A stretch of 64,000 nucleotides of DNA from NCBI RefSeq assembly GCF_012275515.1, contig NZ_JAAZQL010000003.1, forward strand, positions 1-64,000, in the 5' to 3' direction. The translations under genes were made by a program, and so were the position numbers. The notes below the pieces were generated by a model that saw nothing but the letters and a program-made list of their open reading frames with translations, was not told the DNA's origin and did not search any database. The DNA comes from Novosphingobium sp. SG707 (GTDB lineage Bacteria; Pseudomonadota; Alphaproteobacteria; Sphingomonadales; Sphingomonadaceae). Positions within the stretch are counted from its first letter, which is position 1. Every line of letters begins with the position of its first letter. Shown piece by piece: positions 46,479 to 56,940 of the stretch.

Positions 46479-47261
46479 TCAATGCGCAAACAACAGACTC
46501 GGCCCATCCTTGAGGTCGAGGAAATAACGCGTCACCCCGCCCAGCAGGAATTCGCGCAACCGGCTATGGCCAAAGGCCCCCATCACCAGCAACTCGGCCT
46601 GCAGACGCGAGACGGCCGCCGCCAAAGTCTCCTCAATCGAGCCGACACGCGTCAGCGAATCAATTTCCGCCTTCACCCCATGGCGCGAGAGATATTGCAC
46701 CGCATCGAGCGGCGGAAACACGCCCGCCTTGTCGCCCACGGTCAGGACATGGACCGATTCGGCAAGCCGCAACAAAGGCAAAGCCCCACGCAGCGCCACC
46801 GCCGCCTCATGCGAACCGTCCCAGGCCACCGCCACGCAATTGACCGGCGTGATCAACGGGCGATCCTGATCCACCACCAGAATCGGCGCCTTGCCATCCA
46901 TGGCCAGTTGCCCGGCGAATCCACACCCGCGCGACAGCACGATCACATCGGAGAGCAGCGAAGCCTCGGTCATCGCGTCAACCGGCTCCTCCTCGCCGCG
47001 CAGGATATCGAAAGGCACATCCTCGCCGCGCAGCCGCTGGGCCAGTTCCTCGGCGAATTCATCGTCGCGCTTGACCGCCTCGCGCACGGCATCGGCCGCC
47101 AGATAGCCGCCGCCCAACGCATCCATCGCCATAAACCGGGCCACCGGCGTATCGATCAGCACGCTGACATGGCCGCCCGTGGTGCGCGCCAGCGAGAGCG
47201 CTGTCTCCAGCCTTGCGGGGGTTTCCTCGGTTTGGTCGGCATAAACCAGAATAGAGCGCAT
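46479..47261 (-). CDS. universal stress protein (UspA family)
   Basis: A 260-residue protein, about twice a single Usp domain. The first half starts 'MRSILVYADQTEETPARLET', and the second has 'NCVAVAWDGSHEAAVALRGA' and ends with 'ELLVMGAFGHSRLREFLLGG', the usual ATP-binding loop (G-x2-G-x8-G-S/T) region. The first half lacks a clear ATP loop, so probably only the second binds nucleotide. Cytoplasmic stress role by family. Downstream on the same strand come the two tandem sRNAs. Confidence 0.85.
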   Translation of the reverse strand: MRSILVYADQTEETPARLETALSLARTTGGHVSVLIDTPVARFMAMDALGGGYLAADAVREAVKRDDEFAEELAQRLRGEDVPFDILRGEEEPVDAMTEASLLSDVIVLSRGCGFAGQLAMDGKAPILVVDQDRPLITPVNCVAVAWDGSHEAAVALRGALPLLRLAESVHVLTVGDKAGVFPPLDAVQYLSRHGVKAEIDSLTRVGSIEETLAAAVSRLQAELLVMGAFGHSRLREFLLGGVTRYFLDLKDGPSLLFAH

Positions 47262-47377
47262 ATTCGGTCTCCCTTTTTTCTATGGACCGTGTCCCATCCG
47301 TCGCGGGCAACAATACTCCTGCAAAAGTAACCTACCATGACTCAGGTCAAGCCACGCCATCCAATAGAGCGCCCACG

Positions 47378-47410
47378 AAAAAAGGCGGCGGTGCGCGATG
47401 CACCGCCGCC
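47378..47410 (-). terminator. metK terminator
   Basis: GGCGGCGGTGC and GCACCGCCGCC form an 11-bp stem with a 5-base loop. On the minus strand it is followed by six T. It lies 23 bases after metK. Confidence 0.88.
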
Positions 47411-47433
47411 TTCAATCGTTAATGGCGCAAGGC

Positions 47434-48660
47434 TCAGGCCAGAGCGGCTTTCAGCGCATCGACCAGATCGGCGCGTTCCCACGGGAAGAAATCGCCATCC
47501 GGGGTGCGGCCAAAGTGGCCATAGGCAGCGCTGGGGCCATAGATCGGCTTGTTCAGGCCCAGACCCAGACGGATGCCGCGCGGGGTCAGACCGCCCAGCT
47601 TTTCTTCCGCCACCTTGGCAATCGCGGCTTCGAGCGCGGCATCGCTCACCGTGCCGGTGCCGGCGGTGTCGACATAGAGCGAGAGCGGACGCGCCACGCC
47701 GATGGCGTAGGAGAGCTGGATCGTCACGCGCGTGGCAAGGCCCGCAGCCACGACATTCTTGGCCAGATAACGCGAGACATAGGCGGCCGAACGGTCCACC
47801 TTGGTCGGATCCTTGCCGCTGAACGCGCCGCCACCATGCGGGGCCGCGCCGCCATAGGTGTCCACGATGATCTTGCGTCCGGTCAGGCCCGCGTCGCCAT
47901 CCGGGCCGCCGATTTCAAAGCTGCCGGTGGGGTTGATGTGCCATACGGTCTCGCCCGTGATGAAGCCTTCGGGCAGGATCGCGCCGACGGCCTGCTTCAC
48001 ATAGGCTTCCAGCTCGGCCTTCTTCGCGCCTTCGTCATAGCCCGCCTTGTGCTGGGTCGAAACGACGATGGCGGTCGCGGCCACCGGCTTGCCATGGTGA
48101 TAGCGCAGCGTGACTTGGCTCTTGGCGTCGGGTTCGAGGAAAGGCGCCGCGCCCGAGTGGCGGTCCGTGGCGAGCTGTTCCAGAATCTTGTGGCTGTAAT
48201 AGAGCGTGGCCGGCATCAGGTCGGGGGTTTCATCGCAGGCGAAACCGAACATGATGCCCTGGTCGCCCGCGCCCTCGTCCTTGTTGTCGCCCGCGTCCAC
48301 GCCCTGCGCGATATGCGCCGACTGGCCATGCAGGCGGTTGATGAATTCCAGCTTCTCCCAGTGGAAACCGTCCTGTTCATAGCCGATGCGCTTGACCGTA
48401 TCGCGCACGGTCTTTTCGATTTCGGCCTGCGCGCCCGGCGCCCATGCGCCGTTCTCATACACGCCCTTGCAACGGATTTCGCCCGCCAGCACCACCAATT
48501 GCGTGGTGGTCAGCGTTTCGCAGGCGATGCGCGCCTCGGGGTCCTTGGACAGGAACAGGTCGACGATGGCGTCCGAAATCTGGTCCGCCACCTTGTCGGG
48601 ATGGCCTTCCGAAACGCTTTCGGAGGTGAAGAGGTAATCACTGCGCACGGTATCGGACAT
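47434..48660 (-). CDS. metK: S-adenosylmethionine synthase
   Basis: A 408-residue enzyme that makes SAM from methionine and ATP. It opens '[20 protein letters not shown]', with the ATP-binding His in 'GHPDK'. '[17 protein letters not shown]' (signature 1) and '[19 protein letters not shown]' (signature 2, P-loop-like) follow. I chose the ATG at 48660, since the frame upstream would run back over the lnt end. AGGA lies 5 bases before it. lnt ends 41 bases upstream on the same strand, a gene order common in alphaproteobacteria. Confidence 0.97.
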   Translation of the reverse strand: MSDTVRSDYLFTSESVSEGHPDKVADQISDAIVDLFLSKDPEARIACETLTTTQLVVLAGEIRCKGVYENGAWAPGAQAEIEKTVRDTVKRIGYEQDGFHWEKLEFINRLHGQSAHIAQGVDAGDNKDEGAGDQGIMFGFACDETPDLMPATLYYSHKILEQLATDRHSGAAPFLEPDAKSQVTLRYHHGKPVAATAIVVSTQHKAGYDEGAKKAELEAYVKQAVGAILPEGFITGETVWHINPTGSFEIGGPDGDAGLTGRKIIVDTYGGAAPHGGGAFSGKDPTKVDRSAAYVSRYLAKNVVAAGLATRVTIQLSYAIGVARPLSLYVDTAGTGTVSDAALEAAIAKVAEEKLGGLTPRGIRLGLGLNKPIYGPSAAYGHFGRTPDGDFFPWERADLVDALKAALA

Positions 48661-48701
48661 GGAAATCCTGCCATATAAAGGTTTCTTTATGCGACCCCCT
48701 A

Positions 48702-50342
48702 CTAGCCCCGAGCGCGCCGCAACACAAGGGTGGCCAGCATAAGAAGAACTAATCCAATCCCAATCGAAAGCATGTTGCCCCAACGCGCAAACAGCGTGGG
48801 CGCCAGCGCGGGCGGCACCATGCCGTCAAGCCGCGCCGCCTGCCCCCGGTCGGCCCTTTGGCGCACAACGCCATGCCCATCGACCACCGCGCTCACGCCA
48901 TTGGTGGTCGAGCGCAGCACCGGCAACCCTTCCTCAATCGCGCGCAAACGGGCCTGCGCCAGATGCTGGGGTGGGCCCCAACTGCCGAACCAGCCGTCGT
49001 TGGAGGGGTTGAAAATATAGTCGGGCCGATGCGCCCGATCGACCACCGCGCCGGGAAAGATGATCTCATAACAGATCTGCATCCCCGCCTTGCCCAGCGC
49101 GCCCAGATCGAGCGTTTGCGGCCCCGGCCCCGGGCGGAAATCGAAATCGCCCGGCACCAGCCGTTCCAGCCCGATCATCTTGAGCCATTGGCGCTGGGGC
49201 AGATATTCGCCGAAAGGCACCAGATGCGCCTTGGCATAATGGGCGGCGATCCGGCCATGATCGTCGATCCCGGCGATAACATTCTGGCCCCCGGTGGCGT
49301 TCACACCTTTCAGATCCAGATCGACCGTGCCGGTCAGCAGCAGCCCCCCCGTCCCGATCGTGCGCGCCAGACGCCAACGCGCCAGCCAAGGATCGCCACC
49401 AAAGGTGAACTGATAATACCATGCCGGGTAGCCATCGCGGACATAATCGGGCACCCCCGATTCCGGCCAGAGCACCAGCCGCCTCTGCCCCGCCACTCTG
49501 GGCGCGGACAATTTGGCCGAGGCGACATATTGCGCCTCGAAATGGGTAGGATCGTCCAGATCCTCCTGCGCGATATTAGGCTGGATCAGCGTATAGGCGA
49601 TATGGCCCTGGGGCGTTGCCGGGCCGGGGAGAACCATGACGGCGAGGCCCAGCGCGAATGGCCCCGCCATCATCGCCCCGCCCGCTCGGCGTTCACCCTG
49701 AAACCACAGCATCCGCCCCTCGGCCGCCACGCCCGCCATGACGACCGCCAGCCCCGACAGACCATAGGTGCCCAGCCAGGGCGCCAAAAGCGCCAGACCC
49801 GGCCGCGCATCCCCGCCCAGGAGCGCCGCACCCAGCGGATTCCACGGAAAACCGGTAAAGAGAAAGCCGCGCAAAGCTTCGGCCAGAATCCAGCATCCGG
49901 CAAAACCCAGCACCCGCGATACTGCGCGCCCGCGCAGGAACCAGCCCCCCGCCATCGCCATCGCCGGAAAGATCGCCAGATAGAGCGAGAGTAGAAACAC
50001 CGCCAAACCGCCCAGCCATGGCGGCATCTTGGCCTGATAGGTGAAAGCCGTGGCGATCCAGTTCAGCCCCAGCGTGAAATGGCCCACGCCCCACAGCCAG
50101 CCTGCCAGCGCCGCCCAGCCCGCATGGGGCAATCGCGCGGCGATCCACAGCAGGACGCCAAGGCTGAGCAAGGTGAGCGGCCAGAGGCCGAGCGGCTGAA
50201 AACCCAGCGCGCCGACCGCGCCGATGGCGGCCAAAGCCGCGCCTCGCCAGCCCCAATGCCAGCAAGCCCGCGCAAAGAGCTTCGCCTTGCGCTTGTATTT
50301 GCCGAAATATCTATCGTGCCAAGGCTTTGCCGCGTCATCCAT
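48702..50342 (-). CDS. lnt: apolipoprotein N-acyltransferase
   Basis: A 546-residue inner-membrane enzyme that adds the third acyl chain to outer-membrane lipoproteins. The first ~220 residues hold six or so membrane helices. The nitrilase domain then shows the triad: Glu in '[11 protein letters not shown]', Lys in '[16 protein letters not shown]' and Cys in '[11 protein letters not shown]'. One more helix closes the protein ('[18 protein letters not shown]'). It is cotranscribed with metK. It would act on lipoproteins such as the tiny one at 41508. Confidence 0.94.
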   Translation of the reverse strand: MDDAAKPWHDRYFGKYKRKAKLFARACWHWGWRGAALAAIGAVGALGFQPLGLWPLTLLSLGVLLWIAARLPHAGWAALAGWLWGVGHFTLGLNWIATAFTYQAKMPPWLGGLAVFLLSLYLAIFPAMAMAGGWFLRGRAVSRVLGFAGCWILAEALRGFLFTGFPWNPLGAALLGGDARPGLALLAPWLGTYGLSGLAVVMAGVAAEGRMLWFQGERRAGGAMMAGPFALGLAVMVLPGPATPQGHIAYTLIQPNIAQEDLDDPTHFEAQYVASAKLSAPRVAGQRRLVLWPESGVPDYVRDGYPAWYYQFTFGGDPWLARWRLARTIGTGGLLLTGTVDLDLKGVNATGGQNVIAGIDDHGRIAAHYAKAHLVPFGEYLPQRQWLKMIGLERLVPGDFDFRPGPGPQTLDLGALGKAGMQICYEIIFPGAVVDRAHRPDYIFNPSNDGWFGSWGPPQHLAQARLRAIEEGLPVLRSTTNGVSAVVDGHGVVRQRADRGQAARLDGMVPPALAPTLFARWGNMLSIGIGLVLLMLATLVLRRARG

Positions 50343-50404
50343 GGCGGCATGCTTTAGCGGGGGCGGCCTTTGCCGTCACCCCGCCTTGGCATTATCGGCG
50401 CAGA

Positions 50405-51439
50405 TTACTCTGCGCTCTCGCTGGGTGCGGCCACGGCCTTGCGGCGGGGCGCACGGCGCCTGGGAGCCGGAGCGGGCTCGGCCTCAACGGCAACCGGTGC
50501 CTCGACAGCGGCCTGCACCACCGGTTCGGCGGGCTTAGGCTCGGGAGCCTTGACCTCGGGAGCCTTCGCCTCGGCGGCCTTCGGTTCGGGAGCCTTGCGC
50601 GGCGTGGCGGAAATGGCAGGCGGCAAAGCCGCTCCCAGACCCGAACCATCCACCGGCGCGGCCGCCTTTTCGGCCGTCACACGCGGCGCGCGCGGGGCGC
50701 GCTCTTCCCGGGGAGCACGTTCTTCACGAGGAGCCCGTTCTTCGCGGGGAGCCCGTTCTTCGCGGGGAGCACGTTCCTCACGAGGCGCACGCTCTTCGCG
50801 GGGCGCCCGTTCTTCACGCGGACGGTCGTCCCGGCGAGGGCGGCGTTCCTCGCGGCGGCCACGCGGCGCGCGCGGACTGCGATTTTCGCGCAGGAAGGGG
50901 TTTTCCGCAGGCTCATAGATGTTGGGTGACGATTCGCCCGCACCCTCGGCCCCGGTCTCGCCGGTTTCGCCACCCTGCTCTTCGCCGGGTTCCTGAGCGG
51001 CTTCCTCGCTGCGGCGCGGCGCTTCGGCGCGCGGCTCGCTGCGCTCTTCGCGCTCGCGGCGGGTATAGACCGGCGGCGCGTCGAAAGCGGGGAAATCGCT
51101 GTCCACGGCGAAATCGCCCTGATCGTCGCCATCATCGCGGCCCGCATCGCCATTGTCCTGCCAGCGGTCATCGCGGCGCGCGCGCGATTCTTCCTGGCGC
51201 AGGCGCGTATCGGCGATCACACGAAAGTAATGATCCGCAAATTGCAGATAATATTCGGCCTGAACACGGTCGCCATTAAGATGAGCGTCCTGTGCCAGCT
51301 TGCGATATTTTTCCAGCAATTGCGGCGCATTGCCCCGCGCCCGGCTGTCGATGCGGTTAAGCTGCTGACCACCATTTTGCGGCCGACCATTGTTGTTGCC
51401 CCGGCCACGGCGGCGGTTATTCCCACGATTGTTGTTCAA
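50405..51439 (-). CDS. DUF4167 protein with charged repeats
   Basis: A 344-residue protein. The N-terminal part is the conserved DUF4167 domain: an Asn/Arg/Gly-rich start ('NNRRRGRGNNNGRPQNGG') then 'LEKYRKLAQDAHLNGDRVQA' and 'EYYLQFADHYFRVI'. The rest is disordered, with about seven repeats of 'EERAPR' and an Ala/Pro/Lys-rich tail. The Arg-rich start suggests RNA or nucleic acid binding; function is unknown. The start codon is TTG at 51439, with AAGGAA 9 bases before it. The gene is followed (downstream) by lnt. Confidence 0.85.
   Translation of the reverse strand: MNNNRGNNRRRGRGNNNGRPQNGGQQLNRIDSRARGNAPQLLEKYRKLAQDAHLNGDRVQAEYYLQFADHYFRVIADTRLRQEESRARRDDRWQDNGDAGRDDGDDQGDFAVDSDFPAFDAPPVYTRREREERSEPRAEAPRRSEEAAQEPGEEQGGETGETGAEGAGESSPNIYEPAENPFLRENRSPRAPRGRREERRPRRDDRPREERAPREERAPREERAPREERAPREERAPREERAPREERAPRAPRVTAEKAAAPVDGSGLGAALPPAISATPRKAPEPKAAEAKAPEVKAPEPKPAEPVVQAAVEAPVAVEAEPAPAPRRRAPRRKAVAAPSESAE
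50697..50822. repeat. 18-bp tandem repeat inside the DUF4167 gene
   Basis: About seven 18-base units coding for 'EERAPR', each slightly different at third positions. Unit number is likely to vary between strains by slippage while keeping frame. Confidence 0.85.
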
Positions 51440-51673
51440 GGGTGAGTATTCCTTAACCCCGGATCGCCGCTCGGCCTCTATGCCGGCGTGCTCCTCGTCC
51501 TGTCTTACGCCTCACCGCGAAATCGCGGCGTGGCCCTGTTTCGTCGGGTCCAGCCTTAATCGGCTTATCCTGACGAAGATGCTGGAGTAGCACCAGCCAG
51601 AGGGGAAGATCCCATCCCTCGGCGGTCCTGTTGGTTCAATTAAAAGCCCCGCCCGCAAAAGCCAAGCGGAATC

Positions 51674-52516
51674 TTACGAAATTCCCCGGCTTTCCTGAGA
51701 AAGCACCAGCGCACGGGGCCGATTGGCCAGATCAAGCCGTAATTTTACGGCAAAACCGGCCTGTGCGGCAATTTGTCCAACCGCCTCGGCCTGCTTATAG
51801 CCGATTTCAATTACGGCCACCCCGCCCGGATGGAGCAATTCGGGCAATTGGGGAATCAGGACGCGATAATCATCAAGCCCCTCGGCCCCGGCAAACAGCG
51901 CGCCGGCCGGTTCGTAATCGCGCACGCTGGGGTCCAGCGCGGCATCCGCTTCTACATAGGGCGGATTGGCCAGAATGAGATCGAACCGCCCCAGCCCATC
52001 GGCCCAGCCCGCCTGTGTCCAGTCGGCCAGCACCATGCGCGCCCTTGCGCCCAGCCCCAACGCCTCGGCATTGCCCTGCGCCACGGCCAGCGCTTCGGGT
52101 GAAGCATCAATGCCCACACCCTGCGCCCCGGCCCGTTCATGCAGGACCGAGAGCAGCAAGGCCCCCGTTCCCGTGCCGCAATCCAGCACGCGCTTAGGCG
52201 CGGCGCAGACCTCCAGCGCCGCCTCGACAATCGTCTCACTGTCGCCGCGCGGGATCAGCGTGGCGGGCGTGACGCGAAAAGGCAGCCCCCAGAATTCCTG
52301 ATGACCGGTGATATGGGCAACCGGCTCATGGGCGGCGCGCCGCGCGATCAGCCTATCGAACCCATCGGGCGCGCCATCGCTCATATGGCGCAGCAGCACA
52401 TCGGTGCGGCTGCATCCCAGCGCATGGGCCATCAGCACCTCGGCATCCAGCCTTGCAGTGTCGCTGGTCGCGCTCAGGCTCTCGGCAGCGGCGCGGATCG
52501 CCTGCGCAACGCTCAT
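51674..52516 (-). CDS. prmC: peptide chain release factor N5-glutamine methyltransferase
   Basis: A 280-residue SAM-dependent enzyme that methylates the Gln of the GGQ motif in release factors. The N-terminal helical domain is followed by 'VLDCGTGTGALLLSVLHE' (SAM site) and 'FDLILANPPYVEADA' with the diagnostic NPPY. 'YKQAEAVGQIAAQAGF' closes the fold. I chose the ATG at 52516, 10 bases after the prfA stop; starts further up overlap prfA. It lies directly behind its substrate gene prfA, as is usual. Confidence 0.93.
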   Translation of the reverse strand: MSVAQAIRAAAESLSATSDTARLDAEVLMAHALGCSRTDVLLRHMSDGAPDGFDRLIARRAAHEPVAHITGHQEFWGLPFRVTPATLIPRGDSETIVEAALEVCAAPKRVLDCGTGTGALLLSVLHERAGAQGVGIDASPEALAVAQGNAEALGLGARARMVLADWTQAGWADGLGRFDLILANPPYVEADAALDPSVRDYEPAGALFAGAEGLDDYRVLIPQLPELLHPGGVAVIEIGYKQAEAVGQIAAQAGFAVKLRLDLANRPRALVLSQESRGIS

Positions 52517-52526
52517 TCGCGCCTGA

Positions 52527-53591
52527 TTATTCACCCAGCGCCGCCAGCCTTTTGGCCTGATCCTCATGGATCAGCGCCGAGACCAGTTCACCCAGACCCG
52601 GCCCTTCAAGGATCTCGGGCAGGCGGTGGAGCGTCAGGTTGATCCGGTGATCGGTGACGCGGCCTTGCGGGAAATTATAGGTGCGGATGCGTTCCGATCG
52701 GTCGCCGCTGCCCACCATGGCCTTGCGGGCCTCGGCTTCCTCGCCCTGGGCCGCGTCGCGCTGGGCCTCGAACAGGCGGGCACGCAGGACCTGCATCGCC
52801 TTGTCCTTGTTCTTGTGCTGGCTGCGCGCATCCTGACAGGTGACGACGGTGCCGGTGGGCAGGTGGGTGATGCGCACGGCCGAATCGGTAGTGTTCACAT
52901 GCTGCCCGCCCGCGCCGCTCGCGCGATAGACGTCGATCTTGAGGTCCTTGTCCTCGATCTGCACATCCACCTCGTCCGGTTCGGGCAGGATGGCGACCGT
53001 GGCCGCGCTGGTATGAATGCGCCCGCCGCTTTCCGTTACGGGCACGCGCTGGACCCGATGAACGCCGGATTCGAATTTCAACTTGGCGAACACGCCCTGC
53101 CCGCTGACATGGGCAACCACTTCCTTGAAGCCGCCGATCTCGCTGGCGTTCGCGCTGACCATTTCGACACGCCAGCCCTGCTCGGCGGCATAGCGTTCAT
53201 ACATGCGGAACAGGTCGGCGGCGAACAGGGCAGCCTCGTCTCCCCCGGTTCCGGCGCGGATTTCCAGCATGGCCGGGCGGCTGTCGGCATTGTCGCGCGG
53301 CAGCATGGCGATGGACAGCGCGCGCTCGGCCTCGGGCAGCGCCGCGCGGATGCGGGCGATCTCCTCCTCGGCCAGCTCGCGCATGTCCGGATCATCCAGC
53401 GCGGCAAGGCTTTCCAGCTCGCCGCGCATCGTCGCCACCTCCGATGCCGCGCGGGCCACCGGCTCCAGCTCGGCATAATCGCGGGACGCCGCCACGAAAT
53501 CGGCCCCCTCCAGCGTGCCGGAGGCCAGACGCGCCTCCAGCTCGGCAAAACGCGCCGAAATCTGGGCCAGACGAGTCGAAGGGATGGTCAT
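52527..53591 (-). CDS. prfA: peptide chain release factor 1
   Basis: A 354-residue factor that ends translation at UAA and UAG. The stop-codon reading tripeptide region is in the middle domain. The GGQ motif is in '[20 protein letters not shown]', whose Gln PrmC methylates. '[15 protein letters not shown]' follows. The ATG directly abuts the hisS stop (TAAATG), so translation is coupled. hisS-prfA-prmC form one unit. Confidence 0.96.
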   Translation of the reverse strand: MTIPSTRLAQISARFAELEARLASGTLEGADFVAASRDYAELEPVARAASEVATMRGELESLAALDDPDMRELAEEEIARIRAALPEAERALSIAMLPRDNADSRPAMLEIRAGTGGDEAALFAADLFRMYERYAAEQGWRVEMVSANASEIGGFKEVVAHVSGQGVFAKLKFESGVHRVQRVPVTESGGRIHTSAATVAILPEPDEVDVQIEDKDLKIDVYRASGAGGQHVNTTDSAVRITHLPTGTVVTCQDARSQHKNKDKAMQVLRARLFEAQRDAAQGEEAEARKAMVGSGDRSERIRTYNFPQGRVTDHRINLTLHRLPEILEGPGLGELVSALIHEDQAKRLAALGE

Positions 53592-54830
53592 TTAGGCGAT
53601 CAGCGCCTCGATCCGCGCAGCATCGGCATCGACATTGCGCAGACGCTGCGTCACGCCCTCTTCGCCCCAGCCCAGCGCGAGAATGGCGCGTGTGTTGGTC
53701 TTGACCGCCTTGTCGAAACGCTTGCGCGGGCTGCCCGTAGCCACCAGTTCGGCCGACAGGCCGCCACGGCGCAATTTCGCGGCCATCGCCACGCCTTCGG
53801 TGATCGCACGGTCATCCTCGACCACCACGGTCACATCGGTGCGATCCTCGGCAATCAACCCGCTGCCCGACACCAGCATCGCCAGCCGCTCAACGCCCGC
53901 CGCCCAGCCGACCGCCGGAGTGGGCGCGCCGCCAAGGCTTTCCATCAGGCCATCATAACGCCCGCCGCCAAGGACCGTGCCTTGCGCGCCCAGACGGTCC
54001 GTCACAAATTCAAACGCGGTGTGGCGATAGTAATCCAGCCCGCGCACCAGCGCCCCATTGCGCGTCCAGGCCACGCCCGCCGCATCCAGACCGCCCGTAA
54101 CGGCGGCGAAGAAATCCTGCGCCTCCACCGAAAGATAATCGTCGATGCGCGGGGCGTTCGGCAGGAAAGCCTTGTCGCGCGGGTCCTTGGAATCGAGGAT
54201 GCGCAGCGGGTTCTTTTCCAGCCGCTCCTGCGAATCTTCCGAAAGTTCGCCCTTCACCGCCCGGAAGTATTCGATCAACGCTGCGCGCCAAGCCTCGCGG
54301 CTTTCCCCATCGCCCAGCGTGTTGAGCGTCAGGGTCACGCCCTCGCTGATCCCCAGTTCCTTCAGCAACTGATCGGCCATCACCAGCAATTCAACATCGG
54401 CGGTGGGCTCAGCCGCGCCGATCACCTCGGCGTCGATCTGGTGAAACTGGCGATAGCGGCCCTTTTGCGGGCGTTCATAGCGGAAGAGCGGACCATGCGT
54501 CGCCAGCTTGACCGGCGCATACTGCTTCCAGCCATTGGTCAGATAGGCGCGCGCCAGACCGGCGGTGAACTCCGGGCGCAAGGTCAGCGATTCCCCACCG
54601 CGATCCTCAAAGGAATACATTTCCTTCGACACCACATCGGTCGTCTCGCCAAGGCTGCGCGAAAACACCGTGGTCTTTTCAAAGACCGGCATTTCCACCC
54701 GGCGGAAACGGTACAATTTGCGCACGCGCTCGAACGTTTCCACCACGAAGGCGAAAGCGTCGGCATCGGCGCCGAAAATGTCCTGGGTGCCGCGGATGGC
54801 CTGCGGCGTTTCGATCTGGGGCTTGCTCAT
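53592..54830 (-). CDS. hisS: histidine-tRNA ligase
   Basis: A 412-residue class II synthetase. Motif 1 covers ~'[20 protein letters not shown]', motif 2 '[19 protein letters not shown]', and the histidine-specific block '[16 protein letters not shown]' precedes motif 3 '[15 protein letters not shown]'. The C-terminal anticodon domain begins near residue 320. I chose the ATG at 54830 ('[19 protein letters not shown]'); the longer frame adds 26 unrelated residues. A G-rich AGGGGG lies 8-9 bases upstream. Confidence 0.95.
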   Translation of the reverse strand: MSKPQIETPQAIRGTQDIFGADADAFAFVVETFERVRKLYRFRRVEMPVFEKTTVFSRSLGETTDVVSKEMYSFEDRGGESLTLRPEFTAGLARAYLTNGWKQYAPVKLATHGPLFRYERPQKGRYRQFHQIDAEVIGAAEPTADVELLVMADQLLKELGISEGVTLTLNTLGDGESREAWRAALIEYFRAVKGELSEDSQERLEKNPLRILDSKDPRDKAFLPNAPRIDDYLSVEAQDFFAAVTGGLDAAGVAWTRNGALVRGLDYYRHTAFEFVTDRLGAQGTVLGGGRYDGLMESLGGAPTPAVGWAAGVERLAMLVSGSGLIAEDRTDVTVVVEDDRAITEGVAMAAKLRRGGLSAELVATGSPRKRFDKAVKTNTRAILALGWGEEGVTQRLRNVDADAARIEALIA

Positions 54831-54969
54831 GGATTTGCCCCCTATACGCAGGCGCGCCCAAGGTGAAGCCCCATGATGATCCGGGCCGAAAACGGGACTT
54901 GCTGACAATGCGGTAAATATCCTGTTCAGCCCCCTTGCTGGCAGCCCTGCTTCGCGTCATGAAGTCGTC

Positions 54970-56940
54970 ATGACAAAACCCATGAATGCACACGCCCGCA
55001 CCGCCTATCGCATGGCGCTGGGCCTTTCCGCCGCCCTCCTGTTCACCTCGCCCGCGCTGGCCGAACGTTCCGCGCCCACGGCCATTCCCGTGGTGCAAGG
55101 CGTGCCCGATGCCAAGGATATCCCCTATCCGGGCGGCACGATCACGCTGGATATTGACGCGACCGACATTGCGCGCGGCCTGTTCCGCGTGTCACAAACC
55201 GTGCCGGTGGCGCCGGGCGCGAAAGAGCTGATCCTGCAATTGCCGCAATGGGTTCCGGGCGGCCACAATCCGCGCGGCACGATCGATCAACTCGTCGATG
55301 TCAAATTCTACGCCGACGGCAAGCTGCTGACCTGGCATCGCGATCCGGTCGAGGTCTTTGCCTTTCACATCGACCTGCCCGCAGGCGCCAAGGCGGTGGT
55401 GGCCAAATTCATCCACACCTCGCCCCTGCAGAGCAGCGAGGGGCGCATCACGATGACGCCCGAAATGCTCAACCTGCAATGGGACCGGATGAGCCTTTAT
55501 CCCGCCGGCTATTACACCCGCCAGATCAAGTACAAACCCACCGTCACCTTCCCCGAGGGCTGGCAGGTGGCCACCGCGCTGGACGGCAAGCAGGTGAGCG
55601 GCAACAAGGTGACATGGGATGTCATCGATTATGAGGCGCTGGTCGATTCGCCGATCTTTGCCGGGGCCTATTTCAAGCGTTTCGACCTTGGGCGCGGCGT
55701 GTTCATGAATGTCGTGGCCGACAAGAGCGAACTGCTCGACATCAAGCCCGAACATCTGGCCACCTACAGGGCGCTGGTCGAGGAAGCATGGGTCAATTTC
55801 GGCGCGCTGCATTTCGACCATTATGATTTCCTGCTGGCGCTGACCGAGCGGATGGGCGGGATCGGGCTGGAGCATCACCGCTCTTCCGAAAACGCGATGA
55901 TGCCCAAGGCCTGGACCGACTGGAAGGATCTGGACTGGGCGCGCAATGTGATCAGCCACGAATTCACCCATAGCTGGGACGGCAAATTCCGCCGCCCGGA
56001 CAAGCTGTGGACCCCCGATTACCGCCAGCCGATGCAGGGCAATCTGCTCTGGGTCTATGAAGGGCAGACGCAGTTCTGGGGCTATGTGCTGGCCGCGCGG
56101 TCGGGCATCCAGAGCAAGGAAGCCATCCTTGGCGCGATTGCCGCCAATGCGGGCATGTTCACCCAATGGCCCGGCCGCGACTGGCGCAGCGTCGAGGACA
56201 CCGGCTTTGATCCGGTCATCTCGGGCCGCCGCGCCAAGCCCTATGCCAGCATCAACCGCAATGAGGATTATTACACCGAAGGCGCGCTGATGTGGCTGGA
56301 GGCGGACCAGATCATCCGCGAAGGCACCAAGGGCAAGAAGGGCCTCGACGATTTCGCCCGCGCGTTTTTCGGCATCAAGAATGGCGACTGGGGCGAGGTG
56401 GTCTATAATTTCAAGGATGTGGCCGCCGCGCTGAACGGCATCTATGCCTATGACTGGGACGCCTTCCTCGACAAGCATATGAACCAGCCCGGTCAACCCG
56501 CGCCTTTGGCGGGCATCGAAAAGGGCGGCTACAGGCTGGTGTGGAAGGATACGCCCAACCCTTATGACAAGGGCCGTTTCGCGGCCGCCAAGGCGCTCAG
56601 CCTGGCCCATTCGCTGGGCATCGTGCTGAACCGCGAAGGCGTGATCACCAGCACCTTGTGGAACAGCCCGGCCTTTGAGGCCTCGCTTGTGACCGGCACC
56701 AAGATCGTCGCCGTCAATGGCGCGACCTACAGCGAGGATGCGATGAAGGCCGCGATCACCGGCGCCAAGGGCAATGACAAGCCCATCACGCTGGTGACGC
56801 AGCGCGGCGAAAAGGTGGCGACCGTGGTGCTGAATTATCACGACGGGTTGCGCTATCCCTGGCTGGAGCGCGCGGTCGAAGGCAAGGAACCGGCGGGGCT
56901 TGACCTGCTGCTGGCGCCCAAGCGTCTGACGGGCAAGTAA
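54970..56940 (+). CDS. M61 family metallopeptidase with PDZ domain
   Basis: A 656-residue exported peptidase. A signal peptide ('MALGLSAALLFTSPALA') ends near residue 31. An N-terminal beta domain leads to the thermolysin-like catalytic part with 'ISHEFTHSWDGKF' (zinc His330 and His334, catalytic Glu331) and the third ligand region downstream. A PDZ domain covers about residues 555-640 ('GVITSTLWNSPAFEASLVTG', 'TKIVAVNG'). Family members are glycyl aminopeptidases acting in the periplasm. The next gene starts directly after its stop, so the two are coupled. Confidence 0.9.
   Translation: MTKPMNAHARTAYRMALGLSAALLFTSPALAERSAPTAIPVVQGVPDAKDIPYPGGTITLDIDATDIARGLFRVSQTVPVAPGAKELILQLPQWVPGGHNPRGTIDQLVDVKFYADGKLLTWHRDPVEVFAFHIDLPAGAKAVVAKFIHTSPLQSSEGRITMTPEMLNLQWDRMSLYPAGYYTRQIKYKPTVTFPEGWQVATALDGKQVSGNKVTWDVIDYEALVDSPIFAGAYFKRFDLGRGVFMNVVADKSELLDIKPEHLATYRALVEEAWVNFGALHFDHYDFLLALTERMGGIGLEHHRSSENAMMPKAWTDWKDLDWARNVISHEFTHSWDGKFRRPDKLWTPDYRQPMQGNLLWVYEGQTQFWGYVLAARSGIQSKEAILGAIAANAGMFTQWPGRDWRSVEDTGFDPVISGRRAKPYASINRNEDYYTEGALMWLEADQIIREGTKGKKGLDDFARAFFGIKNGDWGEVVYNFKDVAAALNGIYAYDWDAFLDKHMNQPGQPAPLAGIEKGGYRLVWKDTPNPYDKGRFAAAKALSLAHSLGIVLNREGVITSTLWNSPAFEASLVTGTKIVAVNGATYSEDAMKAAITGAKGNDKPITLVTQRGEKVATVVLNYHDGLRYPWLERAVEGKEPAGLDLLLAPKRLTGK

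Noticed and set aside
48661..48701. Possible SAM-sensing riboswitch before metK
   Set aside because: The 41-base leader has only a 6-bp AU-rich stem (AUAAAG/CUUUAU) and lacks the conserved elements of the SAM-II, SAM-V or SAM/SAH classes that I know. It also sits inside the lnt-metK transcript.
50697..50822. Repeat array that could be mistaken for CRISPR
   Set aside because: The 18-base units are directly adjacent with no spacers and encode a continuous charged peptide.
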